DNA from: Thelephora terrestris
Taxonomy: Eukaryota; Basidiomycota; Agaricomycetes; Thelephorales; Thelephoraceae
Assembly: GCA_015956445.1 (NCBI GenBank)
Contig: WIUZ02000003.1
Location: forward strand, 1,736,001 to 1,800,000
Length of the DNA: 64,000 nt
Reading direction: 5' to 3'
The notes under the pieces were generated by a model that worked only from the letters and a program-made list of their open reading frames with translations, had not been told where the DNA came from and did no database searches. The position numbers and the translations under genes were made by a program. Below are positions 21,825-33,067 of this stretch, piece by piece; the stretch's first letter is position 1; every line of letters begins with the position of its first letter.

Positions 21825-24291
21825 CTACGAGTGAAGGTGCGCACCCCTGCGAACAACAGAGACATTAAGGGGCAGCTGGACACCCTTATCCTCCTCTCCC
21901 ACAACCGTCGGTACCAACAAACCCGGCCTACAGATCCTGATCTCTTTTCCTTCCACCACTTCAAACTGGAACTCTCGAACAAGACGCGCAATGAACGCTT
22001 GCATCTCGATTAAACTGGGAAAACGAGGTATCGATCAGCCTACAAACCCGGTGTAGAGAAGGAAAGGAACAGGCGATCGGCAACTCACGCAAACCTCCAG
22101 CCGATGCAACTCCGTTCGCCCGCAGCGAATGTCATTCTACGATCCCAAAGGAAAGAACCGGTAAGTGAACGTTCAACGTGGGGAGAAACGTTAGGATGGT
22201 ATCATACAAGTTGCCATATATACCAAGAGGTGTGTCCACCTTGTTCGCACCCGGTTCAAGCCATCGACCGGGCCTGAAATCCCTAGCATCACTACCCCAC
22301 ACAGCAGGGTTCCTACACGACAAAATTTTCGCTTCAGCGCACAGTTAAAAGGGTGGTGTTTCCAAACGCACGCGTTGTATCCTGATAATGAGGCGTGTAT
22401 CAAAGTTCCTTTGGGGACAGATATCTCGTGGTATGCCTTTCCCGAGCGACCAACGACGGGCTTCGAGAGAGGCAGTATGTCATCCACGGATACCTCTCGC
22501 ACAATATCTGGCACAGAAGTATGTACACGTAATGTCTCCTAGAGCGCATCGTCAAACTGTGCTCGTAACGCTCGATTCTGGGGCGGAGAGTTTACAAACC
22601 TTGATTACGGCGTTGAGATAGGGCATTGTCTCCAGTTCGATTGCCGTAAAGTCTGCATTCCCCTTGACAGCCACGAAATCATCCAGTTCCTCCCGGAGCT
22701 TGGTCTGATACTCTGGGTTCTTGGCAAGTTCCCAAAGCATATGAGCCATCTACATGGATGGTCAACGTGCAACGCATGGGTGACAATACCTAAAGTACAA
22801 ACCGTCTTGGCAGTGGTTTCATGGCCGGCTAACATGATCGTTCTAGGAAACAGTCACTCGCTACCCCTTAGGAGCATAAATCCTCACTTACCGGACTTGC
22901 GATGCGATTTCAACATCATCCATCTCCCCGTCGACATCTCCGCTCCCTTTCACTGTTCAAGAGAATTTGGTCGGAAACCTGCCAGCAAACTCCCGATACC
23001 TCCTGGAGGACTTACTGAGCAAGCCAAGCAAATCCTTCCCAATTTCCCCATTCTCGATGTTCTGTCGCTTGGCATCAATCAACTCCTTCGCGACCTCTCG
23101 TGCATACTTTGCGTTGTCACGCATAGGCGCTCTTCCCGGGCTCGTATCCCGCTCAAAGAGCCAAGTCATAAATCCGTGTGGGAGGTATCGCGAAGCGTCA
23201 CTGACGAATATGTCACTTAGAAGGGGGGTTGTGCCGAAGGTATCGCTCCTATGGTTTTGTAGTGGGTTGTGCCGACGTTAGAAATGGTGCAGTTAAGGCT
23301 ACAGGGTAGGGGAGCATGTGATGCAACATACAAGAGGTTGAGGTACGTCCGTGTTAGGGGGTTTTCAGTGCCGTCCAATGCACAGAAATCGTATTCAAAC
23401 GCAGCTGGCAGCAACCGTGAGCGGAAAAAACACGCAAGATTTCTCGGTTGGTTCTCACCGTTCCCAATTCTAAAAATTTGGTCAGTCAGAACCCGGTGGG
23501 AGGCGGAGAAAATCACTGACATATCGAGAGCAGCTCGACCGAGCCATCCGGCAACGTCTATTTCTACCGGCTCGTTGGGGGACTCTGCAAGAAGATCTTT
23601 CCACATTGCTTCGGACTACCGTCATCTCGGTGAGCCACCGCCGACTGCACATGGATGGATTCGGCTTACCTTGTCCACGACTTCAACGAAGCGGGGAAGC
23701 AGCTCCCTCGACGCACTTAGCCCAAACGCAGGCATCATAGCCTTCCGTTGCCTTCGATGGGCAGCTCCTGATGATAATATAAGCTAGAGTAGAATTATGA
23801 CGCGAAACCTTATGTTCACCGTCTGCATATAAAAGCCCCCGGTCTGCAATGATAGCGTCCATCTCCCTACGGCTCGCAGACTTTCTGTAGAGGTAGCTTG
23901 TGGCATGGAAAATATGGTGCAACGCTTTAGGGTCCGCGACCCAGAGTCGGTTCTCCTGACGCCGGGAAACATCAGCAAGAGCAAAGGAAGCTAAGATACA
24001 TATCGTAGACACACCGCGAATGGAGCTTTGAATCGGACCACACTCCCGTAGTTATCTAAGAACAACTTTTCGACACCCCCAGCTTCAGAATGCCACAGCA
24101 GTTTGAGATGACCTGCAAGGAAATCAGAACGTCTGGATAGTGTCTAGAACATAGACTGGTGTACCCATGAGGAATGACCAAGAGGTATCAGGTCCCCGTA
24201 TGTCAGCGACTTCCGATTGCTTGAGCTTCTTGAACAATAGCCATATGGCTGGGACCACCACAACAGCGACGATGGTTTTACTGTATTCCAT
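21825..24291 (-). CDS. Cytochrome P450 monooxygenase, complete
   Basis: Haem-thiolate monooxygenase anchored in the ER. It starts MEYSKTIVAVVVV at the ATG complementary to 24289-24291, and the first ~20 residues form a membrane anchor (AIWLLFKK follows). Later exons carry HRRQRKAMMPAFG (helix C region), the I-helix motif AGHETTAKT, ETLR (ExxR) at the start of its exon, and a PERF-like FRPGRWL. The haem loop is MTFAAGERSCIGWRF across a GT...TAG intron (FxxGxRxCxG, with the ligand Cys present). The last exon reads IEMQAFIARLVREFQFEVVE and ends at TAG complementary to 21825-21827. About ten introns are needed. All key residues are present, so it should be active. The substrate is unknown. The clan looks like the large agaricomycete P450 families of secondary metabolism and detoxification. 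Confidence 0.88.
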
Positions 24292-24345
24292 GGGGATGAA
24301 GGTGGGGGATCGCAGCAGAGACCTACTTAAGGTTCAGTTCTGGCG

Positions 24346-24358
24346 CCCCCCCCCCCCC
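24346..24358. repeat. Poly-C run of 13 in the P450 upstream region
   Basis: Uninterrupted C tract about 55 bp upstream of the P450 start codon (G on the coding strand). Such runs change length easily and could alter promoter or leader properties. Confidence 0.6.
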
Positions 24359-25879
24359 TCCCAACTCCTGCGGAAGCCGACCTGATTGCCTTGGCGCAGC
24401 AAAGGATTGGCGTTTCGACCGCTCGGACCCTTTGGTCTGGTAATCGGCTTGCGGAGACCCTAGTCCCCAACACGGTTGAAAGGCCGTCCACATTTGGCCT
24501 GGTAGACGGGGAAGCGAATCACTACACGTAGCAGCCTTTGAGGATACATTACCTGGAACGCAACGTCGAGGACGGATGGTCTCCGGAAAGTAGATTCGAG
24601 GACGGAGCAAAAAGTTCGGCGCGCATGCGCAGGCACGCGCGCTGATGCATGATGGTTTGATTGACGTGGATTTTCGCTCTCCGCCGACCAGAGTCAGATC
24701 AGAAGCGCCGAGGTCTCGTCTTCCCCACAATGCATACCTTGCACCTCGATTCCAGGGCCTGTCGAGGATTCAGTGACAACAGTTGTTTCACCCTCAGGAT
24801 ATTTCTCAGTCTTTACAGTCAGTCTCAAGAAGCGCCTCTGCTGGACCTCAGCCCCAGTCTCTGCACCGGCATCAGCATGCGCAGCCTTGCCCATTCGTGA
24901 CCAATGGCAGGTTTTCGTGACTCAGAGAAGGATAGTCCGCAGGTCGATGAGTTCAGCGAAGGCGCAGAAAGCACCGAATTTCCCGTGATACCAAAGTCCA
25001 TTACGAATAGACAAGGTATGATACGTGGCAGCGACGTTTACCGCGCAGAATCGCGGGGAGATTTGATTCTATGATCACGAAGTTGGCCAGGAGCTGGCTG
25101 GAACTGGTGGTACAACTTTTTGGAGGGGGGGAGAGTCGAGACGTAAGGCACAAAAGCCGCCACTCCACCTCTTTGGCAGTAGGAGAATCTTGAAAAAACC
25201 ACTGGTGAGCGAAGGACCCAGTCATAGACTGGAATCCAGCCTTGAATTCAAAGCGAATTCGGAGGAGGATGCGAGGGGGGGGACTGCTGTGGGGGGACGC
25301 TCTGCCAGCCACACCTGGGAGTCGAGATGGATCCGATCGGTGAAACAAAAACGGACATGAGAGATGCTCTTGCCTTGGCAGCAACGGGGAGACTGTAATT
25401 TTCATTGCCCAGTGAATATTTTGGACCTTTGCGCTTGAGTGGTGGGCTAAAAGGTAACCGTTAGGGGGATGCAGGATGGTGACCACAGCGATCTCCCATG
25501 CATGGTCTTTCCCCCCCATAACCCCAGCGGACGCACCTTAAAACCTGCGCGTGGACTTGTCCTCTCGTGTTTGCAATTAGTTGCTGGACCATAGTGTCCA
25601 ATCGCAAAGAACCCGAGTCACAAAGCGTGCATAAACTGGAGCTCGGCTGGTTTCGATCCGCGATTCTGTCACCAGAGTAGCAAACGACCGCGACCACGAA
25701 CCCCATCGAACGAACGTCTAATCTGTGCTCATGCTATGAAACAGTCTGCAACTTCCGCCGCCTCGAAAGCCCCTCCACTAGAAGCACGACAAGGATGGTG
25801 AGGGGAGGGAGCAAGCCAGGGCAGATGGGTGACCTGCGCGCGCCTCCGCCACTGCCGCTGTGAAGCACTGGTAGGAAAA

Positions 25880-26030
25880 TCAAATGTCTCAACGGGATAA
25901 GTACACGGAAGCGACATAAGAGAAATTTTTGGTGTATATTAGGTGCGTAGGTGTGTTGGTCACACCGGTCAACTGGATCTCTCTCGCGCTCCGAGTTTCA
26001 GCTCAAGCTTGCAAATGCCGCAGATGCTCC
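25880..26030. repeat. Diverged repeat, copy 1 (pairs with 30890-31030)
   Basis: Read on -, both copies have CATTTGCAAGCTTGAGCT (end of an open frame, FASLS plus stop). Downstream, both have GTGTGAC...ACACCTACGC and a run ending TTTCTCT. Identity is partial, so the duplication is old. It may be the 3' end and trailer of an unrecognised gene. Confidence 0.4.
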
Positions 26031-26388
26031 CCATGCTCCAGGCCCAGGGGCGTCTGCATCGCCATCGCCGCCCTCATTCACAATGGGCGAATCAATCCCG
26101 ACCACGTGGACGGGCTCAGGAGTCAGACTGAATGATGGTCCGGCCTTGGTCCGCGCACGCCTCGAGCGCCCAAAGTCGCCTCTTATCAACCTACTCAAGG
26201 GGGAGCGACGACCCGTTCGCCAGCGATTCCTTGGCCTACATCATACCCCGCCCTATTGGACGAGCAGGATTTCGCAGTGATCAGACCGGGTGGAGTAAGA
26301 CCGACCAAGGTGATAATGACGAAAGACATGCCAGGTCGCTCAAGTGAGTAGATAAGTTCCTCTGGTATCGCGTACGGCTTTTCTACTG

Positions 26389-27742
26389 GTGCATATAGTT
26401 GGTTCTGAACCCTTCGTTTTTCACATCCTAGAACCTCATATCCAGAATCGCGCGGCGACGACGATCTGGGGTCGGGGCCGAGCCACAATCAACCGCTTGT
26501 TCGATAACGCCAAGGCGCAGACTACACATGAATCGTCCCCCCTCCTTCCCTACGAAATCGTAGAAATGATCGTCGCCCATTTCCTCCAAGACTTCGAAAC
26601 TCTCAAAGCATTCTCACTGACTTGTCGCTCCTGGTACGTCGTCGTGGCCCCACACATCCACCGCGCCTTCGTCCTCGGTAGGCGCAAAGACTTGTACAGA
26701 GCCCGCGGAGGGCTGGTCCGGCTATCCGAACTGCACGAGCTTAATCTGATCCCGTTCACAAGAGACCTCCAAGTGCGTCGGTGGGGGTGGCCAGGCGGCT
26801 GGTTCGGGCCTCAAGCGTTCACACCCAACGGCCTGCTCCACTTTTCCGCTTTCACGAACGTTCAAGTCCTCAAAATTCAAGGGATGGACATCGGCCGCTT
26901 TTTCCCAGGCATCGAACGCTACTTCCATCAATTCTCACCGACGCTACGATCCCTCTCGTTGGAAGATCCGGCTTGTAGGTCACCTCAACAACTCTCGTAT
27001 TTCCTCTCTCTCTTCCCGAACCTGGACGACATCGATATCCGGGGATCTTACCCTTCCGAAGCACCCATCCCCGACACCCAGCCCGTTCCGTTCTCCGCAC
27101 CCAGTTTACAAGGGCGGTTGACCCTCCATTCCTTTACCATGTTCCAGACTTGGGCGCACCTGATCGAGTTATGCGGTGGCCTGCGGTTCCGCTATATGGC
27201 CCTCTACAACGTCGGAGAGTGTACGCCCACCCTATTGGATGCGTGTTCCGAAACTCTCGAGACACTTCGGTTCTACGAGTCAGATCGCATCGGTTAGTAA
27301 ACAATCCAAAAGATGCGTATCGAAAGAGTCGAGCTGATCGTGATCGTTAGACAACCCATCCCTCACACTCAACTTATCTCGACTCAAGGCCCTCCGGTCT
27401 CTAGAAGTTGTGAATTTAACAGGCAGGATTTGGGAACCAATCACTCATTGCAACGTCATCAAGAGAGTGTTCCCGACCATCAAGTCCCCTGTATTCTCTG
27501 AATTCGTCATCGTCTTTCTGTGGAACCAGCGCAACGATCTACTGTTGGCTAGCGCGTTGTTTGAGACGTTGCGCACGTTGCACCGAGTCCGACCCTTCAA
27601 GTTAGTCTTTTTGTTTCAGGGTTGGTATTCGCCCTCCAGGGATGAACACGGGGTATTCGAGGAGATGATAGAGTCGATGACCGCAAAGGGTTTCCTCGGG
27701 TTTCTCGACTCCCCGCCAACAATTCGCGGAGAACCCCTTTAA
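26389..27742 (+). CDS. F-box protein with leucine-rich-repeat-like tail
   Basis: Likely substrate-receptor subunit of an SCF ubiquitin ligase. The F-box core is LPYEIVEMIVAHFLQDFETL followed by FSLTCRSWYVVVAPHIHRA. The rest has weak leucine-rich spacing (LRSLSLEDPA, LSLFPNLDDIDI, MALYNVGE), as in the large F-box families of agaricomycetes. Exon 1 ends near 27293 (GGTTAG region). A short intron leads to an exon containing LKALRSLEVVNLTGRIWEP, which ends at a stop at 27740-27742. The start at 26389 is the first ATG, but an upstream exon joined by the GTGAGT...CTAG segment at about 26343-26431 is equally possible. In that case the first codons would differ. Confidence 0.75.
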
Positions 27743-28118
27743 ACAAAAGGGTGATGCCTCAGCTTAGATACTTTCCATGTGTGCCTCACTCACGTCGCAT
27801 ACCCTGCAGATTTGTGGTGTAAAATAGTGTATATCATGCAACGGATCAGAAGATGTGGAGGGGCAGTTAGCCTCTGGACTACACTTGTATTTGTACATGA
27901 TTCGAACGGTTGTCAGAAGTGTCCGCGTCGAACCGCCGCCATGTGCGAGGTTCATAAGATCGCAAGCATCTACCGCGGCAGCATCGGGTTCGGGATGGAG
28001 AACCAATCGAACTTACGATGTGCTGGCCCTACCTAACAGATTACAGCATATTAAAGATCTAACCGCACCCTCCACATCATATATCCCAGGAAACTCGACT
28101 TGTCGATCCTCACTATTT
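27743..28118. other. Spacer between convergent F-box and G-alpha genes
   Basis: No gene was recognised. Part of it (about 28050-28110) resembles 31180-31235 (ACCCTCCACAT...ATA..CC pattern), suggesting that the G-alpha 3' flank was once duplicated. Confidence 0.35.
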
Positions 28119-29793
28119 CTAATTAGCGTTCTTGATATTGTTAATAGAGGCACGAAGCAATGTGCTAAAGTCGCAGTGGCAGGGGAGGAGGGGGTTGAAA
28201 ATCGCAACGAGAGGGAAGGGAAATCGGTGCTCACTCTACGAGCTCGTGGTCAACGTCTCGAGCGCGGAAAAGATTGGGGAGACTCACCTTCAACGGCGGC
28301 CATGACGACTCTCAGCATGGCGGTGTCAGTGGCAGAGGTGACGCTGAAGAAGGTGAGGGCTGGAACGACTCAAAACGAAGGACACTAACTGTATGTAGAC
28401 CTCTCGCTCTTTTTTTTCAAACTTCTGGGCCAATCGAGCGAACCTACGCTTAAAGTAATCGCGACCATCTTGAGGGTCACCCGGTTCGCCTTCGTAATCC
28501 TGGCCGGAGAAGGATAGTTGACTTCTGGACGCAGCAAGGAAGTCGCAGAGGGCTCACTGGGAAAAAGTTTTTGATTGGCGAGTGCCTGACCTTCTTTTCG
28601 AACAAGTCGTAGTGGTTCAAGACAAGAATCTACGGGTCGTGACGCGGGTGAGTGTCATCTGGCGAGAACGGAAGCAAGTTCACCCACAATCGAGGTGGAC
28701 CTGAACCATTGCGAACGACATATCGACTCCCATATGGCCATCGCATCCTGCATCTGATTCTGAATAGAAGGGCGGGTGATTACCTATCTGGAAAGGTCAC
28801 GGGAGCATATCGTCTATACCGCATCTCTGTCTTCCACCAAATGCTGATCATATCCGCTTAGGTTGACGAGGAACAGAACGTTTGTCACGTCTTGGAAACA
28901 GTGAATCCACTTCCGCCGTTCGCTCTTCTGGCCACCCACATCCACTACCAACATTTCATAGTCCCTCAGATTGAAACGCGTTTCCGTGATGCCGGTGGTA
29001 CGAGCGGTGCAATGGAAGATGTCTTGCTGGTTCGGGGTATAGTGGGGATCAAATAGTCTCTCCAGGTCAGAGAAATAGTAGTGCAGACTGCGGGAAAAGG
29101 TGAGCGGCGCCCAGGATCAAACATGCACTGAGCATGGATGAACGAAGACTCACTTTTCCGGTAGATCCGCTTCATTGCCCCTCGAGCAGGCTTTCTGGAC
29201 ATTAGCGTCCGCCCACAAGGCTTTCAGGGGTTCGAGAAGATGAATGGGGAACGGCTCGCCATCCGAGAGTTCCGTAACTTCAGTCAACATCTCGAGGTAC
29301 TTCACATTATCGATAGAGACTTCCAGTTCCATATGTTCCATTGCCTCGAAAACGCATCGTAAGCCGAACGTTAGGTTGTTGAATACGAGCTGCCGATAGT
29401 CTTCAATTTCCTGAGATGAGAAGGGGACGTGGTGGATAAGCCGCATTTGCTGGATGAAACCCATTAATTAGGTTATGGGCGGAGCCTTCACGGTTCGAGG
29501 GACAAACCTTGAGGAACGTGGACCCTCCAGCGTCTCCTGACCCCAATAGCAGCACCTGATAGAGCGACGTGAGCGGAGCCGAGAATTAGGCGAGACGGTG
29601 ACCCCCCCACCTTGACCTGCGAAGCCATCTGCAGTTTGGCCTGCAACGAAGACGTTACAGAGTCAGTCATCGGCAAATGTGAAACGAGAGAATGACGCAC
29701 CGCTTTCAAGGCTTGCTCAGCTTCGCGATGCAACCGCCTGTCCTCCTCTGAGACCTCTATCCACGGGTTTTGTGACGACGTGCAGGCACCCAT
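28119..29793 (-). CDS. Divergent heterotrimeric G-protein alpha subunit
   Basis: Family: GTP-binding signal transducer downstream of seven-helix receptors. It starts MGACTSS, which has the Gly2 and Cys of acylated G-alpha N-termini. Exons then read KLQMASQVK, VLLLGSGDAGGSTFLK (P-loop), QMRLIHHVPFSSQEIEDYRQ, SDLERLFDPHYTPNQQDIF, TARTTGITETRF (switch I), VVDVGGQKSERRKWIHCF (switch II), ILFLNKNDLF (NKxD) and TSATDTAML (TCAT region). Two key residues differ from normal G-alpha. The P-loop lysine of GxGESGKS is Gly. The catalytic Arg before TTG is Thr, if aligned on QDxxxxxxxTTGI. The switch-II Gln is kept. The last exon (LLRASINNIKNAN plus stop at 28119) matches the family C-terminus, but the splice phase into it is unclear. 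The gene may be a non-cycling paralog or an early pseudogene. Confidence 0.78.
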
Positions 29794-30095
29794 GGAAGCG
29801 TTTTCAACGAGACGAGTGTAAGGAAGTGGAAGTTAGAGGTTCACGGAGCCCAAAGCGCCGGGGGGTGATGCTGGGAAGGAGGAACTGAGGGGATAAGTGG
29901 GCTGATGACGGGGGTATTCAGCTGTTCCGCGAAGAATTGGTGGAGAAGGGTGCCGATGAACACGCAAGATGGCACCGAAGGGGAGAACGAGAGGGTGACG
30001 ACGCCGGGGGGCGTCTCGAAAGACAATGCAGCAGGGCAGGGCTGGAACTAGACCCATCAATTACGCGTTACGACAGAAAAGTCGACATGGGGCAC

Positions 30096-30116
30096 TTGAT
30101 CGATGATCAATTGATC
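30096..30116. repeat. ATCGAT-rich palindromic block, similar to 15393-15413
   Basis: TTGATCGATGATCAATTGAT. It lies about 300 bp upstream of the G-alpha start. See the entry at 15393. Confidence 0.4.
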
Positions 30117-30399
30117 CGTCACTTACCTCGTCCGAGTTTCCCACGTATCAGCAGGGTGAGGGAGTGGCCAATACTCGCTGGAGCAATAATTTTAGTTAGG
30201 AGGGTTCCCTCATTGTAGTGCGGGGCTCACCCACTCTGGAAGAGGTCCCTGTATCGCCAGAAATTATGTCGCCACGTCCAACGCGGGCTGGCCAACTCAC
30301 AGGAGTTAGAGAGGCAAACTATACCACCAAACGCCGCCGTTGAAACGGAGCGGGTAGGCCCCCTGAGCCTGAGTTCTCTATACTGGGCGAGAGCCTTAC

Positions 30400-30790
30400 T
30401 TTATTCCCGCGAGAGCTACCGTCCATCCCCAAACACAAGTCAGCAACTAGCGATCTGAACCCCAAATCCGATGGAGGTAGAGATGGTTTTCATTGTCACG
30501 GCATGGGACCTGTGGCAGCATCGACAGGGAGAAATCGACAGGAATAAATCGGGAACTTCGGACGACGAAATCAGTTCCTGACTAGGGGGTACCGCAGTTC
30601 GTCACCAACAACAGCCTTTCGTACGTCCACGACGCATAAGAAAGTCAACTTCACTGTCAATAGGTTTTCGGTGTTAAGTTCGGTCATATGAGGTTCGAAA
30701 AACAGCAGGCAATGCCCACGAAAATGGAGAGTCAAAATGCTGCATCAATCAGACGAGAGGCGACATTTCATGCAACTCCAACCGTTCCGA
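30400..30790 (-). pseudogene. Relic of a DUF6533 gene
   Basis: On - the stretch near 30430-30520 reads SHAVTMKT then SIGFGVQI, followed by an LVFGDG-like piece. This parallels YAVTVKSIPITVGFGIITIVQLVFG of copy E but contains a stop. Near 30715-30750 the + strand AAAATGGAGAGTCAAAATGC parallels the exon-4 block AAAATGTAAAGCCAAAATGC of copy A. The order and spacing fit one decayed copy on -. It has no recognisable first or last exon. Confidence 0.5.
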
Positions 30791-30889
30791 CTCGGAAAGG
30801 CGCATCCACAAGAAGTACGACGACGATGTTCGGGAGAGCGAACGTGCGGGAGGCGTCGGAACCAGACGAATGACCCGGACGTGCATCCC

Positions 30890-31030
30890 CACCGCTGCTG
30901 CTGAGAGAGAAACATTTGATGTGTAGCAGGGGCGTAGGTGCTTTAGTCACACAAGACCTCTCTTTGGATTTTCGCTCCCATCCCGGGCTAGACTTCTAGC
31001 TCAAGCTTGCAAATGGGTCACCTTGACATC
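30890..31030. repeat. Diverged repeat, copy 2 (pairs with 25880-26030)
   Basis: Shares the CTCAAGCTTGCAAATG block and the flanking GGCGTAGGTG...GTCACAC segment with copy 1. Confidence 0.4.
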
Positions 31031-31298
31031 ACACATACGACAGGGTCAGCTTTGATTGAGGCCGGGGATCGCATCGAGGAGGATCGGCTGCGATAGCATC
31101 AGGTCCGATACAGAGAAGCAATCGGGTTCACTCTACGCCAGCCCCGTAGTTCACATGCTGAAGTGTATCAAGATTTACTCACACCCTAACCCTCCACATA
31201 ATACACCCCAAGAGACGGCTCTTGTACATGCGTCTAATCCTCTCGATATATAACGGGACCACCGGTAAACGGTCGTTTGCTTCTGCTAGATCCGCGAT

Positions 31299-33067
31299 CT
31301 ACGGCTCATGGAATGTGTCAAGCGGTATATCACCTTCCCCCTCGTTTTGACCCCTGTGGGGACGGAAGGATTTGACACCTCGTGGAAGGTCACTTTCCGT
31401 GGGTGGCATCAGAAGGGACCAATTTTGTTGTCGCGAATCTGCGGCCTTCCTCAACGAGAGCATTATCCGTGTAATCATGACGGGAAGGAAACTAGAACTT
31501 TTCGTCGGTCACCCGAATGAGAGACCACGCGGAAAGACTTACACGACGTTTCCACTGGTTGCAGTAGCGAAGCGCATGAGAGGTTGGTTATGGAGGAAGT
31601 GGATTGGCGACAACTCACTTAGCTGGGAGAAGTTGGATCGATTCCTAGGGATATACGTTGGATGACTTGGCGCGCGATGAAGAGAGAGGAAAGGTTGCAC
31701 TCACTCGTCCAAGCGCCAGGGTCATCTCGAGCACGAAATGGGAGGTGAATATAACCAGGAAGTACAGCGTCGCATCTTCGACGATGGTCGCCAAAATTCC
31801 CGTGAACTCGAGTCCGCCCATCTTCGACCTTCTCGCCAAGAAAAGAATCAACAAGAACGCGAGGGAATCTGGCGTGTATAATGTTGAGGTGGTCAGTCCC
31901 ATCCTGTCTAGGTCCAAAATTGCTCCCACGTACCATAGAAGAGAGAGATGCCTGTATACACTATCTCTAGCGTTCTGTGCTGGATAAATACGCACAGGCG
32001 ATACGCATCAAAAGGTATCGGTGGGAGCGTTTGGGCTGCGCGATATCATGAAGTAAGTCAGCGGTCTGGATTAGAATGGCACTTCTGATCGAAGAGTTAA
32101 TCTTACCGCCTTTCTCCGCAGCAAGTACCACCGTACATATCCCAAGAGCAGCCTGAGAAATGGTGATAATCGCAAACCCAGTTGCAATGGGGATGTTTTT
32201 CTTCGACACAGCGTATATCCTACCACAAGATCATCAGATATCAATTTGAAGCCGCTGAGTTGAAGGAAAGCCTAACCTCAAGGTCAACACAACTTGCGCG
32301 AGAAAGGTGCATACGTTAAACGCTATGATGGAATAGAACGATGACTGGTCGCATCTGTTTTCGCGGGAATATGAATGTGAGGAAGGTGACCCCTATCAGA
32401 GCTAGTTGTGATACGTACGCCTGAGATTCAATGGAGCATCATATCGCCGCTGTCAACGATTGTTTGACGCTACAGGATAGGGCTTACCTTCTTGTTGGGG
32501 TTTGAACTATAGGTCACTGTGATATGATTGACGGTCGTCAGCGTACTCCCAGTTCCAGGCGGCATTGATCACTAACCCGCGAACAGCCAAAACTCATACG
32601 TCATGGGAAAGTATCTATTCTAAGACTTCAAGTCAGAAAAAAGACCGCTTCGAGAACCGAACGGGCGCGACTCACGGCAATGAAAAGCCAAAATGCTAGC
32701 CAGACATCAGTAGTAGGTAAGATCCATCTCAAATGGCGTGCGCACTCCAAGATTTCCTCCCGGACCAAGCGTATTCGATCTTCAAAATCCGTGGAAATCA
32801 GTATGGAGTAGCAAGAGGCTCGAAGGACAGACCTCGTCCTGTAGGGTCAACAAGTAGTCATAAAACAGGATCGTGCAAACGGCTATTCCATAATACTAAG
32901 AAAACAGGCAATTGTCAGCTTGGTCACATAGTGGGAATTGAGGGAAGGATACTTTGATTGCGGTACTGTCATGCACTTCCGCTTTAGCGATAATCAAAGG
33001 TATGCACGTGAGATGTGACCCACACATCGTGCCCAACGTCAATAAGTTGGGTTATCTCGGAGGACAT
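31299..33067 (-). CDS. DUF6533-type multi-pass membrane protein, copy D
   Basis: Starts MSSEITQLIDVGHDV at the ATG complementary to 33065-33067. Exons read LFYDYLLTLQDE, FWLFIAV, CDQSSFYSIIAFNVCTFLAQ, IYAVSKKNIPIATGF with a following helix, DATLYFLVIFTSHFVLEMTL, and VMITRIMLSLRKAA. The polar tail ends DTFHEP at TAG complementary to 31299-31301. CDQSSFY replaces the CEKTAWY block of copies A and B, so this copy is an older branch. No disruption was seen in the exons traced. Confidence 0.73.

Larger units (their letters stand above)
24292..26388. other. Gap with homopolymer and a diverged repeat
   Basis: It contains a 13-C run at 24346-24358 just upstream of the P450 start, and a short open frame on - at 24694-24894. 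The block 25880-26030 resembles 30890-31030. A minus-strand frame ending FASLS plus stop near 26000 recurs as a degraded end near 31010. No complete gene could be built. The F-box gene could have an additional 5' exon here, because a GTGAGT...CTAG intron-like segment lies at about 26343-26431. Confidence 0.4.
29794..31298. other. Gap with DUF6533 relic and repeats
   Basis: Upstream of G-alpha. It holds the second ATCGAT-rich block (30096-30116), degraded DUF6533 sequence (about 30400-30790), and the second copy of the diverged repeat (30890-31030). No complete gene was seen. Confidence 0.45.

Noticed and set aside
25001-25519. 172-codon open frame on -
   Set aside because: No known domain, composition like random GC-rich DNA, no splice partners.
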